Shown here: positions 33,189-42,514 of the stretch, in pieces | How positions within the stretch are numbered: the first letter of the stretch is position 1 | Layout: each line of letters begins with the position of its first letter | NCBI RefSeq assembly: GCF_031624635.1 | Contig: NZ_JAMQOQ010000003.1 | Location: 310,001 to 374,000, forward strand | Source of the DNA: Halogeometricum sp. S3BR5-2 | GTDB taxonomy: Archaea; Halobacteriota; Halobacteria; Halobacteriales; Haloferacaceae | Direction: 5' to 3' | DNA: 64,000 nucleotides | Translations under genes and position numbers: made by a program | The notes under the pieces: model-generated | The model's database searches: none | Seen by the model: the letters and a program-made list of their open reading frames with translations, nothing else | Told to the model about the DNA's origin: nothing

Positions 33189-35993
33189 TTACTCCCGCGC
33201 CGCGAACGCGCGGTCGAGGAGTCTGCTGGATAGCAAATTCAGCGCGAGGAAGGCGACGAACGCCGCGCCGACCAACCCCCACGCGTCGAGCGGGAGGGCT
33301 TCGACGCCGAAGAGGTCGTTCAGCGGCGTGTAGAGCACGACTAGTTGCAGGAGGAGCGTCAGCGCGATGGCGCCGACGAGCCACGGGTTCGACGCGAGCG
33401 AGAGGTCGTACCGCGCCCGTATCACCTGTATCCTGACCACCTCGACGACGACGAGGAAGGCGAACAGGAGCGTCTGCGCGCGGACCAGACTGCCGGTCGA
33501 CTGCAGTCCGAAGAAGAACAGGGCGAGACCCGTCACGGTCATGACGAGGCCGATAGAACCGATCGAGGCCATCAGTCGCCCGTCGAGCACGGGTTCGTCC
33601 GTCGGCCGCGGCGGTTCGTCCATGATTCCCTCCGCCTTCGGGTCCGCCCCGAGCGCCAGCGCCGGGAAGCCGTCCGTCACGAGGTTGATCCAGAGGAGCA
33701 TCACCGGCGTCAGGACGAGCGCCTCCGGTCGCTCGGCGAACACCTCCGGGAAGAGGACGGTTCCGAGGAGGACGCCGACGAACACGACGAGCACCTCGCC
33801 CGCGTTCGCCGAGAGGAGGTAGTTCACGAACTTGCGGATGTTGTCGAAGATGCCCCGCCCCTCGGCGATGGCGTCGCGGATGGTGGCGAAGTTGTCGTCG
33901 CGCAGCACCATATCGCTGGCCTGTTGGGCGACGTCGGTCCCCCGAATCCCCATCGAGATGCCCACGTCGGCGTTCCGCAGGGCTGGGGCGTCGTTGACGC
34001 CGTCGCCCGTCATCGCCACGTTGTGCCCGTTCGACTGGAGCGCACTCAACACCCGTACCTTGTGCTCGGGTTCGACGCGCGCGAACACCTCCGTCTCCTC
34101 GACGGCCTCGCGCAGTTCGGCCTCGGAGGACGACGCCACCTCCCGGCCCGTCAGCGCCCCCTCGGGGTCGAATCCGACCTCTCGCCCGATGGCCTTCGCC
34201 GTCTCGACGTTGTCGCCGGTGGCCATGACGACGCGGATTCCCGCCTCCCGACAGTCCGCGACGGCCTCGGGGACCCCCTCCCGCGGCGGGTCTAACATCC
34301 CCTGGAGGCCGAGAAACACCATGCCGCGCTCTATCTCCTCGTCCGGCGCGTCGGGGTCGGTCACCGCCCGCGCGGCGAACCCGAGGACGCGGAGGGCGTC
34401 GCCGGCGAACGCGCGGTTCGACTCCAGAATCGCCGCCCGTCGCTCGTCGGTGAGTTCGACCGCCTCGCCCCCGTCGAGCACCCGGTCGCAGTGGTCGAGC
34501 ACCTGCTCCGGCGCGCCCTTCATGTAGGCGGTGACGCCCCCGCCGTCGGCGCCCGTCGCCCCGTCGCGGACCGCGTTCCGAACGCCCTCCTCTCCGTCCC
34601 CGCCCTCGCCCGCCGCGAGCACGGTCATGCGGCGCCGCTCCGAGGTGAACGGAATCACGCGCACGCGCCGGTGCGCGGCGTCGACGCCGGCCTTCGCGGC
34701 GGAGACGAGGAGGGCGACTTCGGTCGGGTCGCCGTAGTAGTCGACGTCCTGCGAGTCGGGCGCTCGCTCGGCGTTGTTGCACACCGCGCCGCAGCGAAGC
34801 ATCGGTTCGAGGGGGACGGCGTCGGCGGTCCTTTCACCCTGACGGAACTCCCCGTCCGTCTCGGTCCCGGTTCCGGTCACGTCGTACGTCTCGCCCGCGG
34901 CGGCGGCGCGCACCACGGTCATCCGGTTCTCGGTGAGCGTTCCCGTCTTGTCGGTGACGATGGTGTCGACGGCGCCGAGGCTCTCGACGACGGGCAGGCG
35001 CCTGACGAGGGCGTTCTTCTCGACCATCCGCCGCGACCCGAGCGCCAGGGTGAGCGTGACGACGGCGGGCAACCCCTCCGGGACGGCCGCGACGGCGAGG
35101 GTGACGCCGACGAGGAGCACGGAGAGCGGACTGGCGGCGGTCAACAGCAGTTGGACGGCGGCGACGAGGGCGATGAGGCCGACGACGCCGTACCCGATGC
35201 GCGTGCCGAGGTGGTCGACCTCCGCCTGAAACGACGTCTCCTGTTCCTCGGCCGCCTCCATCTGCGTGGCGATGCCGCCCACCTCCGTGTCCATCCCCGT
35301 CGCGACGACGACGGCCGTCGCCTGCCCCTCGACCGCCGAGGTGTTCATGTACACCATGTTCGACCGCTCGGCCAGCGGCGCGTCGGCGTCGAGCGGTTCG
35401 GCCGACTTCTCGACGGCGGCGCTCTCGCCGGTGAGCGCCGACTCGTCCGTCTTGAGGCCGGCCGCCTCGACCACCCGCGCGTCGGCGGGCACCGCGTCCC
35501 CGCCCTCTAAGAACACCACGTCGCCGGGGACGACGGCCGTCGAGTCGACGGTCACCTTCTCGCCGTCGCGCAGGACGGTGGCCACGGGCGAGGATAGCTC
35601 TCGGAGCGCCTCGATGGACTTCTCGGCCCGGTAGTCCTGCACGAACCCGAACACGCCGTTGGCGAGGAGGATGAGGAGGATGAGCGCCGCGTCGGTGTAG
35701 TTCGCCTCGGCGCCCGGGAGCAGGCCGACGCCGAGCGAGAGCAGGGCCGCGAGCACGAGGATGTAGACGAGGACGTCCCGGAACTGTGCGAGGAATATCT
35801 CCACGAGGGAGATACTCTCGGACTGGCGTATCTCGTTCGGACCGTGCGCGTCGAGGCGGGCGGCGGCCTCCTCGCCACTCAGCCCCGCCGTCGAGGAGTC
35901 CACCCGCTCGAAGACGCGTTCGGCTGAATCGCCGTGCCACTCGCTCCCCCGCGGGTCGTCGGCGACCGCTTCGGTGGCGGCGTCCGCGGTCAT
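33189..35993 (-). CDS. P2-type cation ATPase (Ca2+-ATPase-like)
   Basis: This 934-residue pump couples ATP hydrolysis to export of a cation, most likely Ca2+. The actuator motif is LTGESAAVEKS (about 187-197), the phosphorylated aspartate is D348 in DKTGTLTENRM, and the P domain ends with TGDGVNDAPALRNADVGISM. In M4 it has AVPEGLPAVVT, in M5 SANAGEVLVVF and in M6 NLVTDGFPALALG. These match the Ca2+-binding Glu, Asn/Glu and Asn/Asp residues of SERCA-type (P2A) pumps, although Mn2+ or Na+ transport cannot be excluded. Length and domain order are complete. It stands upstream of the TenA operon on the same strand, separated by 71 bases, and is probably unrelated to it. Confidence 0.93.
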   Translation of the reverse strand: MTADAATEAVADDPRGSEWHGDSAERVFERVDSSTAGLSGEEAAARLDAHGPNEIRQSESISLVEIFLAQFRDVLVYILVLAALLSLGVGLLPGAEANYTDAALILLILLANGVFGFVQDYRAEKSIEALRELSSPVATVLRDGEKVTVDSTAVVPGDVVFLEGGDAVPADARVVEAAGLKTDESALTGESAAVEKSAEPLDADAPLAERSNMVYMNTSAVEGQATAVVVATGMDTEVGGIATQMEAAEEQETSFQAEVDHLGTRIGYGVVGLIALVAAVQLLLTAASPLSVLLVGVTLAVAAVPEGLPAVVTLTLALGSRRMVEKNALVRRLPVVESLGAVDTIVTDKTGTLTENRMTVVRAAAAGETYDVTGTGTETDGEFRQGERTADAVPLEPMLRCGAVCNNAERAPDSQDVDYYGDPTEVALLVSAAKAGVDAAHRRVRVIPFTSERRRMTVLAAGEGGDGEEGVRNAVRDGATGADGGGVTAYMKGAPEQVLDHCDRVLDGGEAVELTDERRAAILESNRAFAGDALRVLGFAARAVTDPDAPDEEIERGMVFLGLQGMLDPPREGVPEAVADCREAGIRVVMATGDNVETAKAIGREVGFDPEGALTGREVASSSEAELREAVEETEVFARVEPEHKVRVLSALQSNGHNVAMTGDGVNDAPALRNADVGISMGIRGTDVAQQASDMVLRDDNFATIRDAIAEGRGIFDNIRKFVNYLLSANAGEVLVVFVGVLLGTVLFPEVFAERPEALVLTPVMLLWINLVTDGFPALALGADPKAEGIMDEPPRPTDEPVLDGRLMASIGSIGLVMTVTGLALFFFGLQSTGSLVRAQTLLFAFLVVVEVVRIQVIRARYDLSLASNPWLVGAIALTLLLQLVVLYTPLNDLFGVEALPLDAWGLVGAAFVAFLALNLLSSRLLDRAFAARE

Positions 35994-36191
35994 CGTCGGC
36001 GCGGCGGTTCGAGCGGAGCGTCCCGGAGGCGAGGCATGGTCGTACTACGAGGCCTACCCCAAGAACCTGTGGCGCACGTCGTCGCAGACGCGGCGGTCCG
36101 TCGTTCTCGCTCGGCGGGAACGACGGCCGCCAGTCATGCGCTCGGGGGCCGTAGTCGTTGTCGAGAGCGATTCGCTCCCGAGGCTACGACG

Positions 36192-36404
36192 ATGGACGAC
36201 AACGCAGCGCACGACGCCGAGAAACGCCCGCCGAGAGAAACGGGTCCCGACCGGCCGCCGCGACTGGCGGCCGAGATAGTCCTCCCGCGGGACGGACCGG
36301 CCGAGTGCACGCTGTTTCCGCCCGACCTCGTCGGCTTCGAGCGCACGACGACGTGGATAACCGCCGAGGAGGGGTCGTTCGTCAGCCTGACCGACATGGC
36401 GTGA
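36192..36404 (+). CDS. Small haloarchaeal protein, DUF7511-like
   Basis: This 70-residue acidic protein has the pattern ECTLFPPDLVGFERTTTWIT followed by AEEGSFVSLTDMA. Small haloarchaeal proteins with a conserved C-x-L-F/Y-P ... W-I-T/S-A pattern are grouped as DUF7511; assignment to that group is from memory. No enzymatic residue or membrane segment is visible. It is divergent from the ATPase gene and convergent with a small membrane protein gene. Function unknown. Confidence 0.65.
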   Translation: MDDNAAHDAEKRPPRETGPDRPPRLAAEIVLPRDGPAECTLFPPDLVGFERTTTWITAEEGSFVSLTDMA

Positions 36405-36439
36405 GCGACGCCTGTCTCTCGGGTACCGACCGGCCGAAC

Positions 36440-36694
36440 TCAGAGCAGATGTACTATGACTATGACGGAGACGCCGATGACGACGGCCCAGAACCCGGCG
36501 GGACCGACCTCGAAGTCGGACGGCGACTCCGTCGCTAGTTTCCATCCCGACACCGCGACCAGTAGCGCACCGGCGGCGCCCTGCACCGCGATCGGAACGC
36601 CCCATCCCTGTTCCGTTCCCATTCGGACCGCGTCCGTCCCCGCCGTCCCGCCCCAGAGCGCGAGGAACCCGTAGTAAACGTACATCCGTTCCAT
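36440..36694 (-). CDS. Small membrane protein
   Basis: This 84-residue hydrophobic protein has three probable membrane segments, at about 5-22, 32-50 and 66-84, joined by short loops; the middle loop contains KLATESPSDFEVG. Two methionines near the start (residues 1 and 4) could both serve. A good TATA box lies about 70 bases upstream. It is unrecognised; nothing indicates a function. Confidence 0.65.
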   Translation of the reverse strand: MERMYVYYGFLALWGGTAGTDAVRMGTEQGWGVPIAVQGAAGALLVAVSGWKLATESPSDFEVGPAGFWAVVIGVSVIVIVHLL

Positions 36695-36762
36695 CCTGTC
36701 CGTATGTAGTCATACCAGTGACAAATATCTGCCTTTTCTTGGACCGAAGTGGCTTTGTTCTG

Positions 36763-36770
36763 TATATAAA
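36763..36770 (-). promoter_or_regulatory. TATA box of the small membrane protein gene
   Basis: The minus strand reads TTTATATA here, about 70 bases upstream of the ATG at 36694, implying a leader near 45 nt. Confidence 0.5.
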
Positions 36771-36800
36771 CACATATAGGATATAATAGAATCATATGTG
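36771..36800. repeat. Inverted repeat in an AT-rich island
   Basis: CACATAT and ATATGTG are perfect 7-bp arms around a 16-base spacer that includes GGATATAATAG. It sits at the right edge of the catabolic locus's AT-rich boundary (about 36716-36905), upstream of the small membrane protein gene. The island is markedly poorer in GC than all flanking coding DNA. Confidence 0.45.
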
Positions 36801-36902
36801 GGGGTTTAAATTCCATCCAAAAGATATTCTGTCTATAAACGGGAAGGTAGAATCTAAATTCTCTCTGTTTGTGATTCTACTCGTCTTTGTAGGACTATTT
36901 AC

Positions 36903-38054
36903 TCACCATTCGGCGATACTTCCGTCCTCGTGGTGCCAAACGGGGTTGTACCAGTTCACGTCGGTCTGCGCCTTCTCGCGGATGTACTCCTCGTCGGGTT
37001 CGATGCCGAGTCCGGGTCCGGTCGGACGCTCGACGTAGCCGTCCTCGAACCCGAACGCCTCGGGGTCTTCGAGCAGAGCGAGCCGTTGGCTCGACCCCGG
37101 GTCGTGCAGTTCGAGGTCCTGCTCCTGCAGGACGAGGTTCTGCGAGCAGAACGCCACCTGCAGGCTGGCGGCGAAGGCGACGGGGCCGAGCGGGCAGTGC
37201 GGGACGACGGCCACGTCGAACGCCTCGGCCATCGACGCGAGTTTCCGCATCTCGCTGATTCCCCCGACGTGCGTCACGTCGGGCTGGATGACCGAGACGG
37301 CGTCCTCGACGAACAGCGGTTTGAACTCCCAGCGGGAGTACAACCGCTCGCCCGTGGCGATGGGAATGCTCGTCCGACTGTTGATGCGGTCGAACCCGTC
37401 CAACTGCTCGGGGAGCAGCGGTTGGTCGACGAACATCAGGTCGTGCGGTTCGAGCCGGTCGAGCAGTTTCGCGGCCATCGGTTTCGACACCCGACCGTGG
37501 AAGTCGAGCCCGACCAGCGCCTCGTCGCCGACGGCGTCGCGGATGGCCGCCACTCGGTCGACGACGCCGTCGACGACGGCGGGCGTCTCCAGCGGGCGGA
37601 ACTCCCGCGGGTAGTTGAGCTTGAACGCCCGATAGCCCCGTTCGCGGCTCTGTGCAGCCATCTCGACGACGTCGTCGACGCTGTCGCCGCCGACCCACTG
37701 GTGGACCATGAGTCGGTCGCGGACGTGCCCGCCCAACAGGTCGTGCACCGGCACGCCGTGGTGGCGGCCCTTGATGTCCCAGAGCGCCTGGTCGACGCCG
37801 GCGAGCGCGCTCATCAGGATGGGCCCGCCGCGGAAGTAGCCGCTCTGGTAGAGCTTCCGCCAGTGGTAGTCGATGCGCAGCGGGTCGGCCCCCACGAGGT
37901 AGCCCTCTACCAGTTCCGACACCGCCGTTCGGACGGTTTCGAGGCGTCCCTGAACTATCGGCTCCCCCCACCCGACCGTCCCCTCGTCCGTCTCCAGTTT
38001 GAGCAGCAGCCACCGCGGCGGAACGGCGAACAGCTCGTACCCGGTAATTTTCAT
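36903..38054 (-). CDS. dgoD: Galactonate dehydratase-like enolase-superfamily enzyme
   Basis: This 383-residue enzyme is very similar over its whole length to E. coli D-galactonate dehydratase. Examples are GGPILMSALAGVDQALWDIK, VGLDFHGRVSKPMA, VIQPDVTHVGGI and VVPHCPLGPVAFA. It should dehydrate a six-carbon sugar acid to its 2-keto-3-deoxy derivative. The metal ligands would be D184, D210 and E236, with catalytic H186 and H286. The middle ligand is Asp (FVDQP) where the E. coli enzyme has Glu (IEEP), a conservative but notable change. The ATG at 38054 matches the family start. It is divergent from an SDR gene in a sugar catabolic locus, so galactonate or a related sugar acid is the likely substrate. 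Confidence 0.88.
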   Translation of the reverse strand: MKITGYELFAVPPRWLLLKLETDEGTVGWGEPIVQGRLETVRTAVSELVEGYLVGADPLRIDYHWRKLYQSGYFRGGPILMSALAGVDQALWDIKGRHHGVPVHDLLGGHVRDRLMVHQWVGGDSVDDVVEMAAQSRERGYRAFKLNYPREFRPLETPAVVDGVVDRVAAIRDAVGDEALVGLDFHGRVSKPMAAKLLDRLEPHDLMFVDQPLLPEQLDGFDRINSRTSIPIATGERLYSRWEFKPLFVEDAVSVIQPDVTHVGGISEMRKLASMAEAFDVAVVPHCPLGPVAFAASLQVAFCSQNLVLQEQDLELHDPGSSQRLALLEDPEAFGFEDGYVERPTGPGLGIEPDEEYIREKAQTDVNWYNPVWHHEDGSIAEW

Positions 38055-38201
38055 GAATCCACATCCCCCCGCGACCACTTGAAGTGACGGGGAGACTGTC
38101 GGCGCGGCGACACGCCGACGCCGTCGGACGGCGTTCGGCCGTGCGCGCGGCGCGACCGAGGGTGAGGTTTAACACCGTGGGGAGTGATGGCAGACTGACG
38201 C

Positions 38202-38975
38202 ATGAGCGTACTCGAACGCCTCTCCCTCGAAGGAGAGACGGCTATCGTCACCGGCGCGGCGCAGGGACTCGGCAAACAGATGGCCACCGGCCTCACGCAG
38301 ATGGGCGCGGACGTCGCCATCGCGGACCTCAACGTCGAGAAGGCGGAGGAGACGGCCGCCGAACTCGACGGCGAGACGACGGTGGTCGCCGTCCCCGTCG
38401 ACGTCACCGACGAGGCGTCCGTCGAAGCGATGGTCGAGGAGGTGGAGGACCGCCTCGGCCCGATAGACGTGCTGGTGAACAACGCCGGCATCGTCGAGAA
38501 CTCCCCCGCCGAGGAGACGAGCATCGAGTCGTGGCGGCGCGTCGTCGCGGTCAACCTCGACGGCGTCTTCCTCTGTGCGAAGCACGTCGGCCGGCGGATG
38601 CTCGAACGCGGCGAGGGTCGCATCGTCAACATCGCGTCGATGTCCGGGTTCGACGTGAACGTCCCGCAGAAGCAGGCCAGCTACAACACGACGAAGGCGG
38701 GCGTTTCGATGCTAACGAAGTCGCTCGCCGTCGAGTGGGGCGACCGCGGGGTGCGCGTCAACGCCATCGCGCCGGGGTACATGCGGACGGAACTCGTCGA
38801 CGAGGTGCTCGCGGCGAACCCGGAGATGGAGGCGGAGTGGGTCGAGAACACGCCGATGGAACGGCTCGGCCGCCCGGAGGAACTCCGCGAACTCGTCGTC
38901 TACCTCGCTTCCGACGCCTCCTCGTACATGACGGGGTCGACCGTCTCGATGGACGGCGGCTACACGGCCCGGTAA
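38202..38975 (+). CDS. SDR family sugar dehydrogenase
   Basis: This 257-residue classical SDR has the cofactor motif TGAAQGLG (17-24), D42 at the end of beta-2 (suggesting NAD rather than NADP), NNAG (93-96) and the catalytic Y161/K165 in YNTTK. The C-terminal YMTGSTVSMDGGYTAR is typical of tetrameric sugar or polyol dehydrogenases. With the neighbouring sugar-acid dehydratase it may oxidise an aldose to a lactone, the first step of an oxidative pathway. A keto-reductase role is possible. It is divergent from the dehydratase and convergent with the kinase gene. Confidence 0.88.
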   Translation: MSVLERLSLEGETAIVTGAAQGLGKQMATGLTQMGADVAIADLNVEKAEETAAELDGETTVVAVPVDVTDEASVEAMVEEVEDRLGPIDVLVNNAGIVENSPAEETSIESWRRVVAVNLDGVFLCAKHVGRRMLERGEGRIVNIASMSGFDVNVPQKQASYNTTKAGVSMLTKSLAVEWGDRGVRVNAIAPGYMRTELVDEVLAANPEMEAEWVENTPMERLGRPEELRELVVYLASDASSYMTGSTVSMDGGYTAR

Positions 38976-38991
38976 CGCTTTCCGCCCGAAC

Positions 38992-40455
38992 TCACGCGGC
39001 TTCGAGTTCGGCCAACCGCTCCTTCTCTCGCTCCCACTCCTCGGGGTTCGCCGGTTCGTACGTCCGCGTCTCGAACTCGGCCTCGACGAGTCGACGCCCG
39101 GCGTCGACGCTCGGAAGCGTCCCCGACGCCACCGCCTGCGTCAGGACGTTGCCGACGGCCGTCGCCTCCACCGGACCGGCGGTCACGGGCCGCCCCGTCG
39201 CGTCGGCTAGCAGCCGACAGAATAGCTCGTTCCGGACGCCGCCGCCCCCGAGGTGAATCCGCCGGAGCGGTTCCGCCGTGACGGCGTCCAACTCGTCGAG
39301 GACGAGCGCCGTCTTCGTCACCAGTCCGTCGAGGAGACACCGGACGACTTCGCCCCTCCCCTCGGGAACGGGCTGATCCGTCTCGCGACAGAACGCGCGC
39401 ACCTGGGCGGGCATCGGTTCGTCGATGCGGAAGTCGCCGGCGTCGGGGACGACCAGCGCCGCCCGAGGGTCCGCCTCCGCCGCCGCCGCGAGTAAGCTCT
39501 CGTAGTCGGCGTCCTCGCCCGCCTCCCGCCACGCCTGCCGGCACTCCTCGAGCAGGAAGAAGCCGTCCACGTTCTTCAGGAGGCGAACGGTGCCGTCGGC
39601 GCCCAACTCGTTCGAGAGCCCGTTCTCGTAGGCGGCGTCCGTGCGCACCGGGTCGTCGCGCTCGCAGCCGAGGATGAACCACGACCCCGTGCTGAGGAAG
39701 GCGGCGTCGTCGGTCAGGGGCAACCCGGCGACGGCCGAGGCGGTGTCGTGGCTCGCCGGCGTCAGGAGTTCGGGCGTTCCGGCCAGTCCGGCGGCCGCGT
39801 CGTCGTCGAGGGTACCGAGTCGCGCCCCCGGTTCCTCCAGCGTCGGGAGGAGGTCGACCGGGAGGGAGAGGTCTTCGAGGAGGTCCGTCGCCCACGCGCG
39901 CCGCCCGGGGTCGACCATCTGCGAGGAGGAGGCGACGGTCACCTCCCCCGCCGCGCGGCCGCCGAGCAGCGTCGAGAGCAGTTGCGGCGTCATCAGCAGT
40001 CGGTCGGCCCGTTCGAGCAGTTCCGGCTCCTCGCGGGCGAGCGTGTACAACTGCCAGAGCGTATTCGGCGTGTTCCAGTTGGTGACGCCAGACGCCTCGA
40101 ACAGGCGGCGTTTCCCGACCGCCTCGAACAGTTCCTCGCGCCGCGCCGCCGACTCGGGGTCGCGGTAGGAGACGGGGTTCCGCAGCACCTCGCCGTCCGC
40201 GAGGAGGCCGAAGTCGAGCCCCCACGTGTCGATACCGACGGTGTCGAGGGGGCCCGCCGCCGCCTCGTCGGCGGCCTCGATTCCCCGCACCATCCGCTCG
40301 CGCAGGGCGTCGAGATCCCAGACGTACCGCCCGTCGCGCTCGACGGGCCGGTTCTCGAAGCGGTGCACCTCGCGCACGTCGAACGCCGACTCGGTCACGG
40401 TCCCGAGGTGGACGGTTCCGCCGCTGGCGCCGATGTCTATCGCGACGTGTCTCAT
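38992..40455 (-). CDS. rhaB: Rhamnulokinase-like FGGY sugar kinase
   Basis: This 487-residue kinase follows E. coli RhaB closely: VAIDIGASGGTVHLG at the N-terminus, VHRFENRPVERDGRYVWDLD, GIDTWGLDFGLL and SHDTASAVAGLPL. It continues with LSTGSWFILG, RLLKNVDGFFLLEECRQAW and IHLGGGGVRNELFCRLLAD. The expected role is phosphorylation of a ketose such as L-rhamnulose or L-fuculose at C1. The stop lies just before the aldolase gene on the same strand (11-base gap), so kinase and aldolase work together. No ketol isomerase gene is present in the window. Confidence 0.88.
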   Translation of the reverse strand: MRHVAIDIGASGGTVHLGTVTESAFDVREVHRFENRPVERDGRYVWDLDALRERMVRGIEAADEAAAGPLDTVGIDTWGLDFGLLADGEVLRNPVSYRDPESAARREELFEAVGKRRLFEASGVTNWNTPNTLWQLYTLAREEPELLERADRLLMTPQLLSTLLGGRAAGEVTVASSSQMVDPGRRAWATDLLEDLSLPVDLLPTLEEPGARLGTLDDDAAAGLAGTPELLTPASHDTASAVAGLPLTDDAAFLSTGSWFILGCERDDPVRTDAAYENGLSNELGADGTVRLLKNVDGFFLLEECRQAWREAGEDADYESLLAAAAEADPRAALVVPDAGDFRIDEPMPAQVRAFCRETDQPVPEGRGEVVRCLLDGLVTKTALVLDELDAVTAEPLRRIHLGGGGVRNELFCRLLADATGRPVTAGPVEATAVGNVLTQAVASGTLPSVDAGRRLVEAEFETRTYEPANPEEWEREKERLAELEAA

Positions 40456-40466
40456 CTCCTACCCCC

Positions 40467-41120
40467 TCACTGCCCGTAGGCGTCCAGTTTCTCGGCCAGT
40501 CGGTCCATCTCCTCGTCCGGAAGCACCTCCGGGTCGCCGACGGCGCGGGCCTGGTGGTGGATGCGCGCGCAGAACTCCACCATCTGCGCGACGGTGTAGG
40601 CGTCCTCCAGTGACGCGTCGGCCGTCAGGACGCCGTGGTTCCGGAGCAGCGTCGCGCTGACCTCCTCGCCGAGGGCGTCGACGGCCGCCTCGCCTATCTC
40701 CGGCGTCGCGTGCGTCTCGTAGCGCGTCACCGGCACCTCCGACCCGGCGAACGCCAGCAGGTAGTGCGACGCCGGAATCGGCTCGCCCAGCGAGGCGAAC
40801 GTCGTCGCGTACGGGGAGTGCGTGTGGACGACGCCGCCCACGTCCGGCCGCGCCTCGTAGACGGCCAGGTGCATCGGCAGTTCCGACGACGGTTCGATAT
40901 CGCCCTCCAGGACGGTGCCGTCGGTTCGGACGACGGGCACGTCCGTCGGTTCGATGTCCTCGTAGGGGACCCCCGAGGGGCTGATGGCGATGCGGTCCTC
41001 GCCGACGCGGGCGCTCAGGTTTCCGCCGGTGCCGGTGGTCAGGTCGTCCGCCAGCAGTTGCCGACCGTACTCGCAGATGGTGCGTCTGACGTCGCGGTCG
41101 CTCGTCTCTGATTCGGACAC
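40467..41120 (-). CDS. Class II aldolase (fuculose/rhamnulose-1-phosphate type)
   Basis: This 217-residue zinc aldolase matches E. coli FucA. The zinc ligands would be H99 and H101 (VVHTHSPYA) and H162 (RNHG), and the catalytic glutamate E80 (in PSSELPMH). ISPSGVPYEDI and GTGGNLSAR are the phosphate-binding regions. It should cleave a ketose 1-phosphate to dihydroxyacetone phosphate and lactaldehyde or glycolaldehyde. It is the first gene of the pair with the rhamnulokinase-like gene. Substrate could be L-fuculose-, L-rhamnulose- or a pentulose-1-phosphate. Confidence 0.87.
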   Translation of the reverse strand: MSESETSDRDVRRTICEYGRQLLADDLTTGTGGNLSARVGEDRIAISPSGVPYEDIEPTDVPVVRTDGTVLEGDIEPSSELPMHLAVYEARPDVGGVVHTHSPYATTFASLGEPIPASHYLLAFAGSEVPVTRYETHATPEIGEAAVDALGEEVSATLLRNHGVLTADASLEDAYTVAQMVEFCARIHHQARAVGDPEVLPDEEMDRLAEKLDAYGQ

Positions 41121-41256
41121 GGTGCGATACTCGATAGCGCGGAATAAAGGCTCTTCGGTCGGGAGAGTGTCTCTCGGACGATGTACGCGGCGCTCGAAGG
41201 CCGACGTGGCCGGCGTCGCGGAACTGCGACCGCGGCCGCACTCCCTCGCGACCGAG

Positions 41257-42426
41257 TTACGTCGACCCCTGCGCCGTCTGCATCCGCTCGTCCAGCGCGA
41301 CGCGCGCCTCGTCGTCGAGTCGGCGCTGGTGGATGGTCTCGCCCGTCTCGGCGTCGAACAGGTGGACGTCCTCGTCGGGAATCTTCACGCCGACGGTCTC
41401 TCCCTCCCGTATCGGGCGCTGGCCGTCCGCCTCCACGACGAACGTCTCCTCGCGGTCCCCGCGCGTCGGGCGGAGGTAGACGTACGAGATGCTGCCCATC
41501 GGTTCGACGACGTCCACGGCGGCCTCGAACTCGCAGTCGGCGCCGGCGTCGTCGCGGAGCGTCACGTCCTCGGGGCGGGCGCCGAGGACGACGGCGTTCC
41601 GGTCGCCCACCGACGGCTGCATCCGCTCGGTCAGGTCGTAATCGAACCCGTCGGCGCGGAGCGTCCCGCCGTCGACGCGTCCCTCGAAGAAGTTCATCGA
41701 CGGCGACCCGAGGAAGCCGGCGACGAAGCGGTTCGCCGGGCGGTAGAAACACTCCAGCGGTGTGCCCACCTGCTGGAGTTCGCCGTAGTTGAGCACGACC
41801 AGTCGGTCGCCCATCGTCATCGCCTCCGTCTGGTCGTGCGTGACGTACAGCGTCGTCACGCCGAGGTCCTGCTGGAGGCGGTTTATCTCGGTGCGCATCT
41901 CCGTCCGGAGCTTCGCGTCCAAGTTCGAGAGCGGTTCGTCCATCAGGAACACGTTCGGGTCGCGGACGATGGAGCGGCCGAGGGCGACTCGCTGCTGCTG
42001 GCCGCCGGAGAGTTCGCCGGGCGTATCGTCCAGCAGATTTCCGATACCCATCATCTCGGCGGTGTCGGTGACCGTCCGCGCTATCTCGTCGTCGTCCATG
42101 TCGGTCGACATCTTCAGCCCGAACGACATGTTCTCCTCGACGGTCATGTTCGGGTACAGCGCGTAGTTCTGGAACACCATCGCGATGTCGCGGGCGCGCG
42201 GCCCGAGTTCGTTGACGACGGTGTCGCCGATGACGACGTCGCCCTCGCTCTGCTGTTCGAGTCCGGCCACCATCCGCAGGAGCGTCGACTTCCCGCTTCC
42301 CGAGGGGCCGACGAAGACGACGAACTCGCCGTCGTCGATATCCAGTGACACGTCGTCGACGGCGACGACGGCGTTATCTTCCGCTCCGAAGCGTTTCGTG
42401 ACGTTGTCGATGGTGATTCCTGCCAT
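41257..42426 (-). CDS. Sugar ABC importer ATPase (CUT1, MalK/UgpC-like)
   Basis: This 389-residue ATPase energises the importer encoded just upstream. Walker A is GPSGSGKST (40-48), the signature LSGGQQQR is at 139-146, Walker B is FLMDEP (160-165), and the H-loop is YVTHDQTEA. The last 150 residues form the OB-type regulatory domain of MalK-like proteins, with GARPEDVTL. It follows the second permease gene, with a gap of 88 bases, as the last gene of a four-gene importer operon. A solute of the neighbouring catabolic enzymes is the likely cargo. Confidence 0.93.
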   Translation of the reverse strand: MAGITIDNVTKRFGAEDNAVVAVDDVSLDIDDGEFVVFVGPSGSGKSTLLRMVAGLEQQSEGDVVIGDTVVNELGPRARDIAMVFQNYALYPNMTVEENMSFGLKMSTDMDDDEIARTVTDTAEMMGIGNLLDDTPGELSGGQQQRVALGRSIVRDPNVFLMDEPLSNLDAKLRTEMRTEINRLQQDLGVTTLYVTHDQTEAMTMGDRLVVLNYGELQQVGTPLECFYRPANRFVAGFLGSPSMNFFEGRVDGGTLRADGFDYDLTERMQPSVGDRNAVVLGARPEDVTLRDDAGADCEFEAAVDVVEPMGSISYVYLRPTRGDREETFVVEADGQRPIREGETVGVKIPDEDVHLFDAETGETIHQRRLDDEARVALDERMQTAQGST

Positions 42427-42514
42427 TATCGTCTCTCCAGGGTGCGGCGGTTCGCCCCCGCCGTGCGGGCTCGGTTCGCGCGCGGTTCGGCTCGGCCGGT
42501 CGACGTTCCTCCGT

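Noticed and set aside
36796-37038. 80-codon plus-strand open frame in the AT-rich island
   Set aside because: It runs into the dehydratase gene antisense and changes composition sharply at that border, so it is a chance frame.
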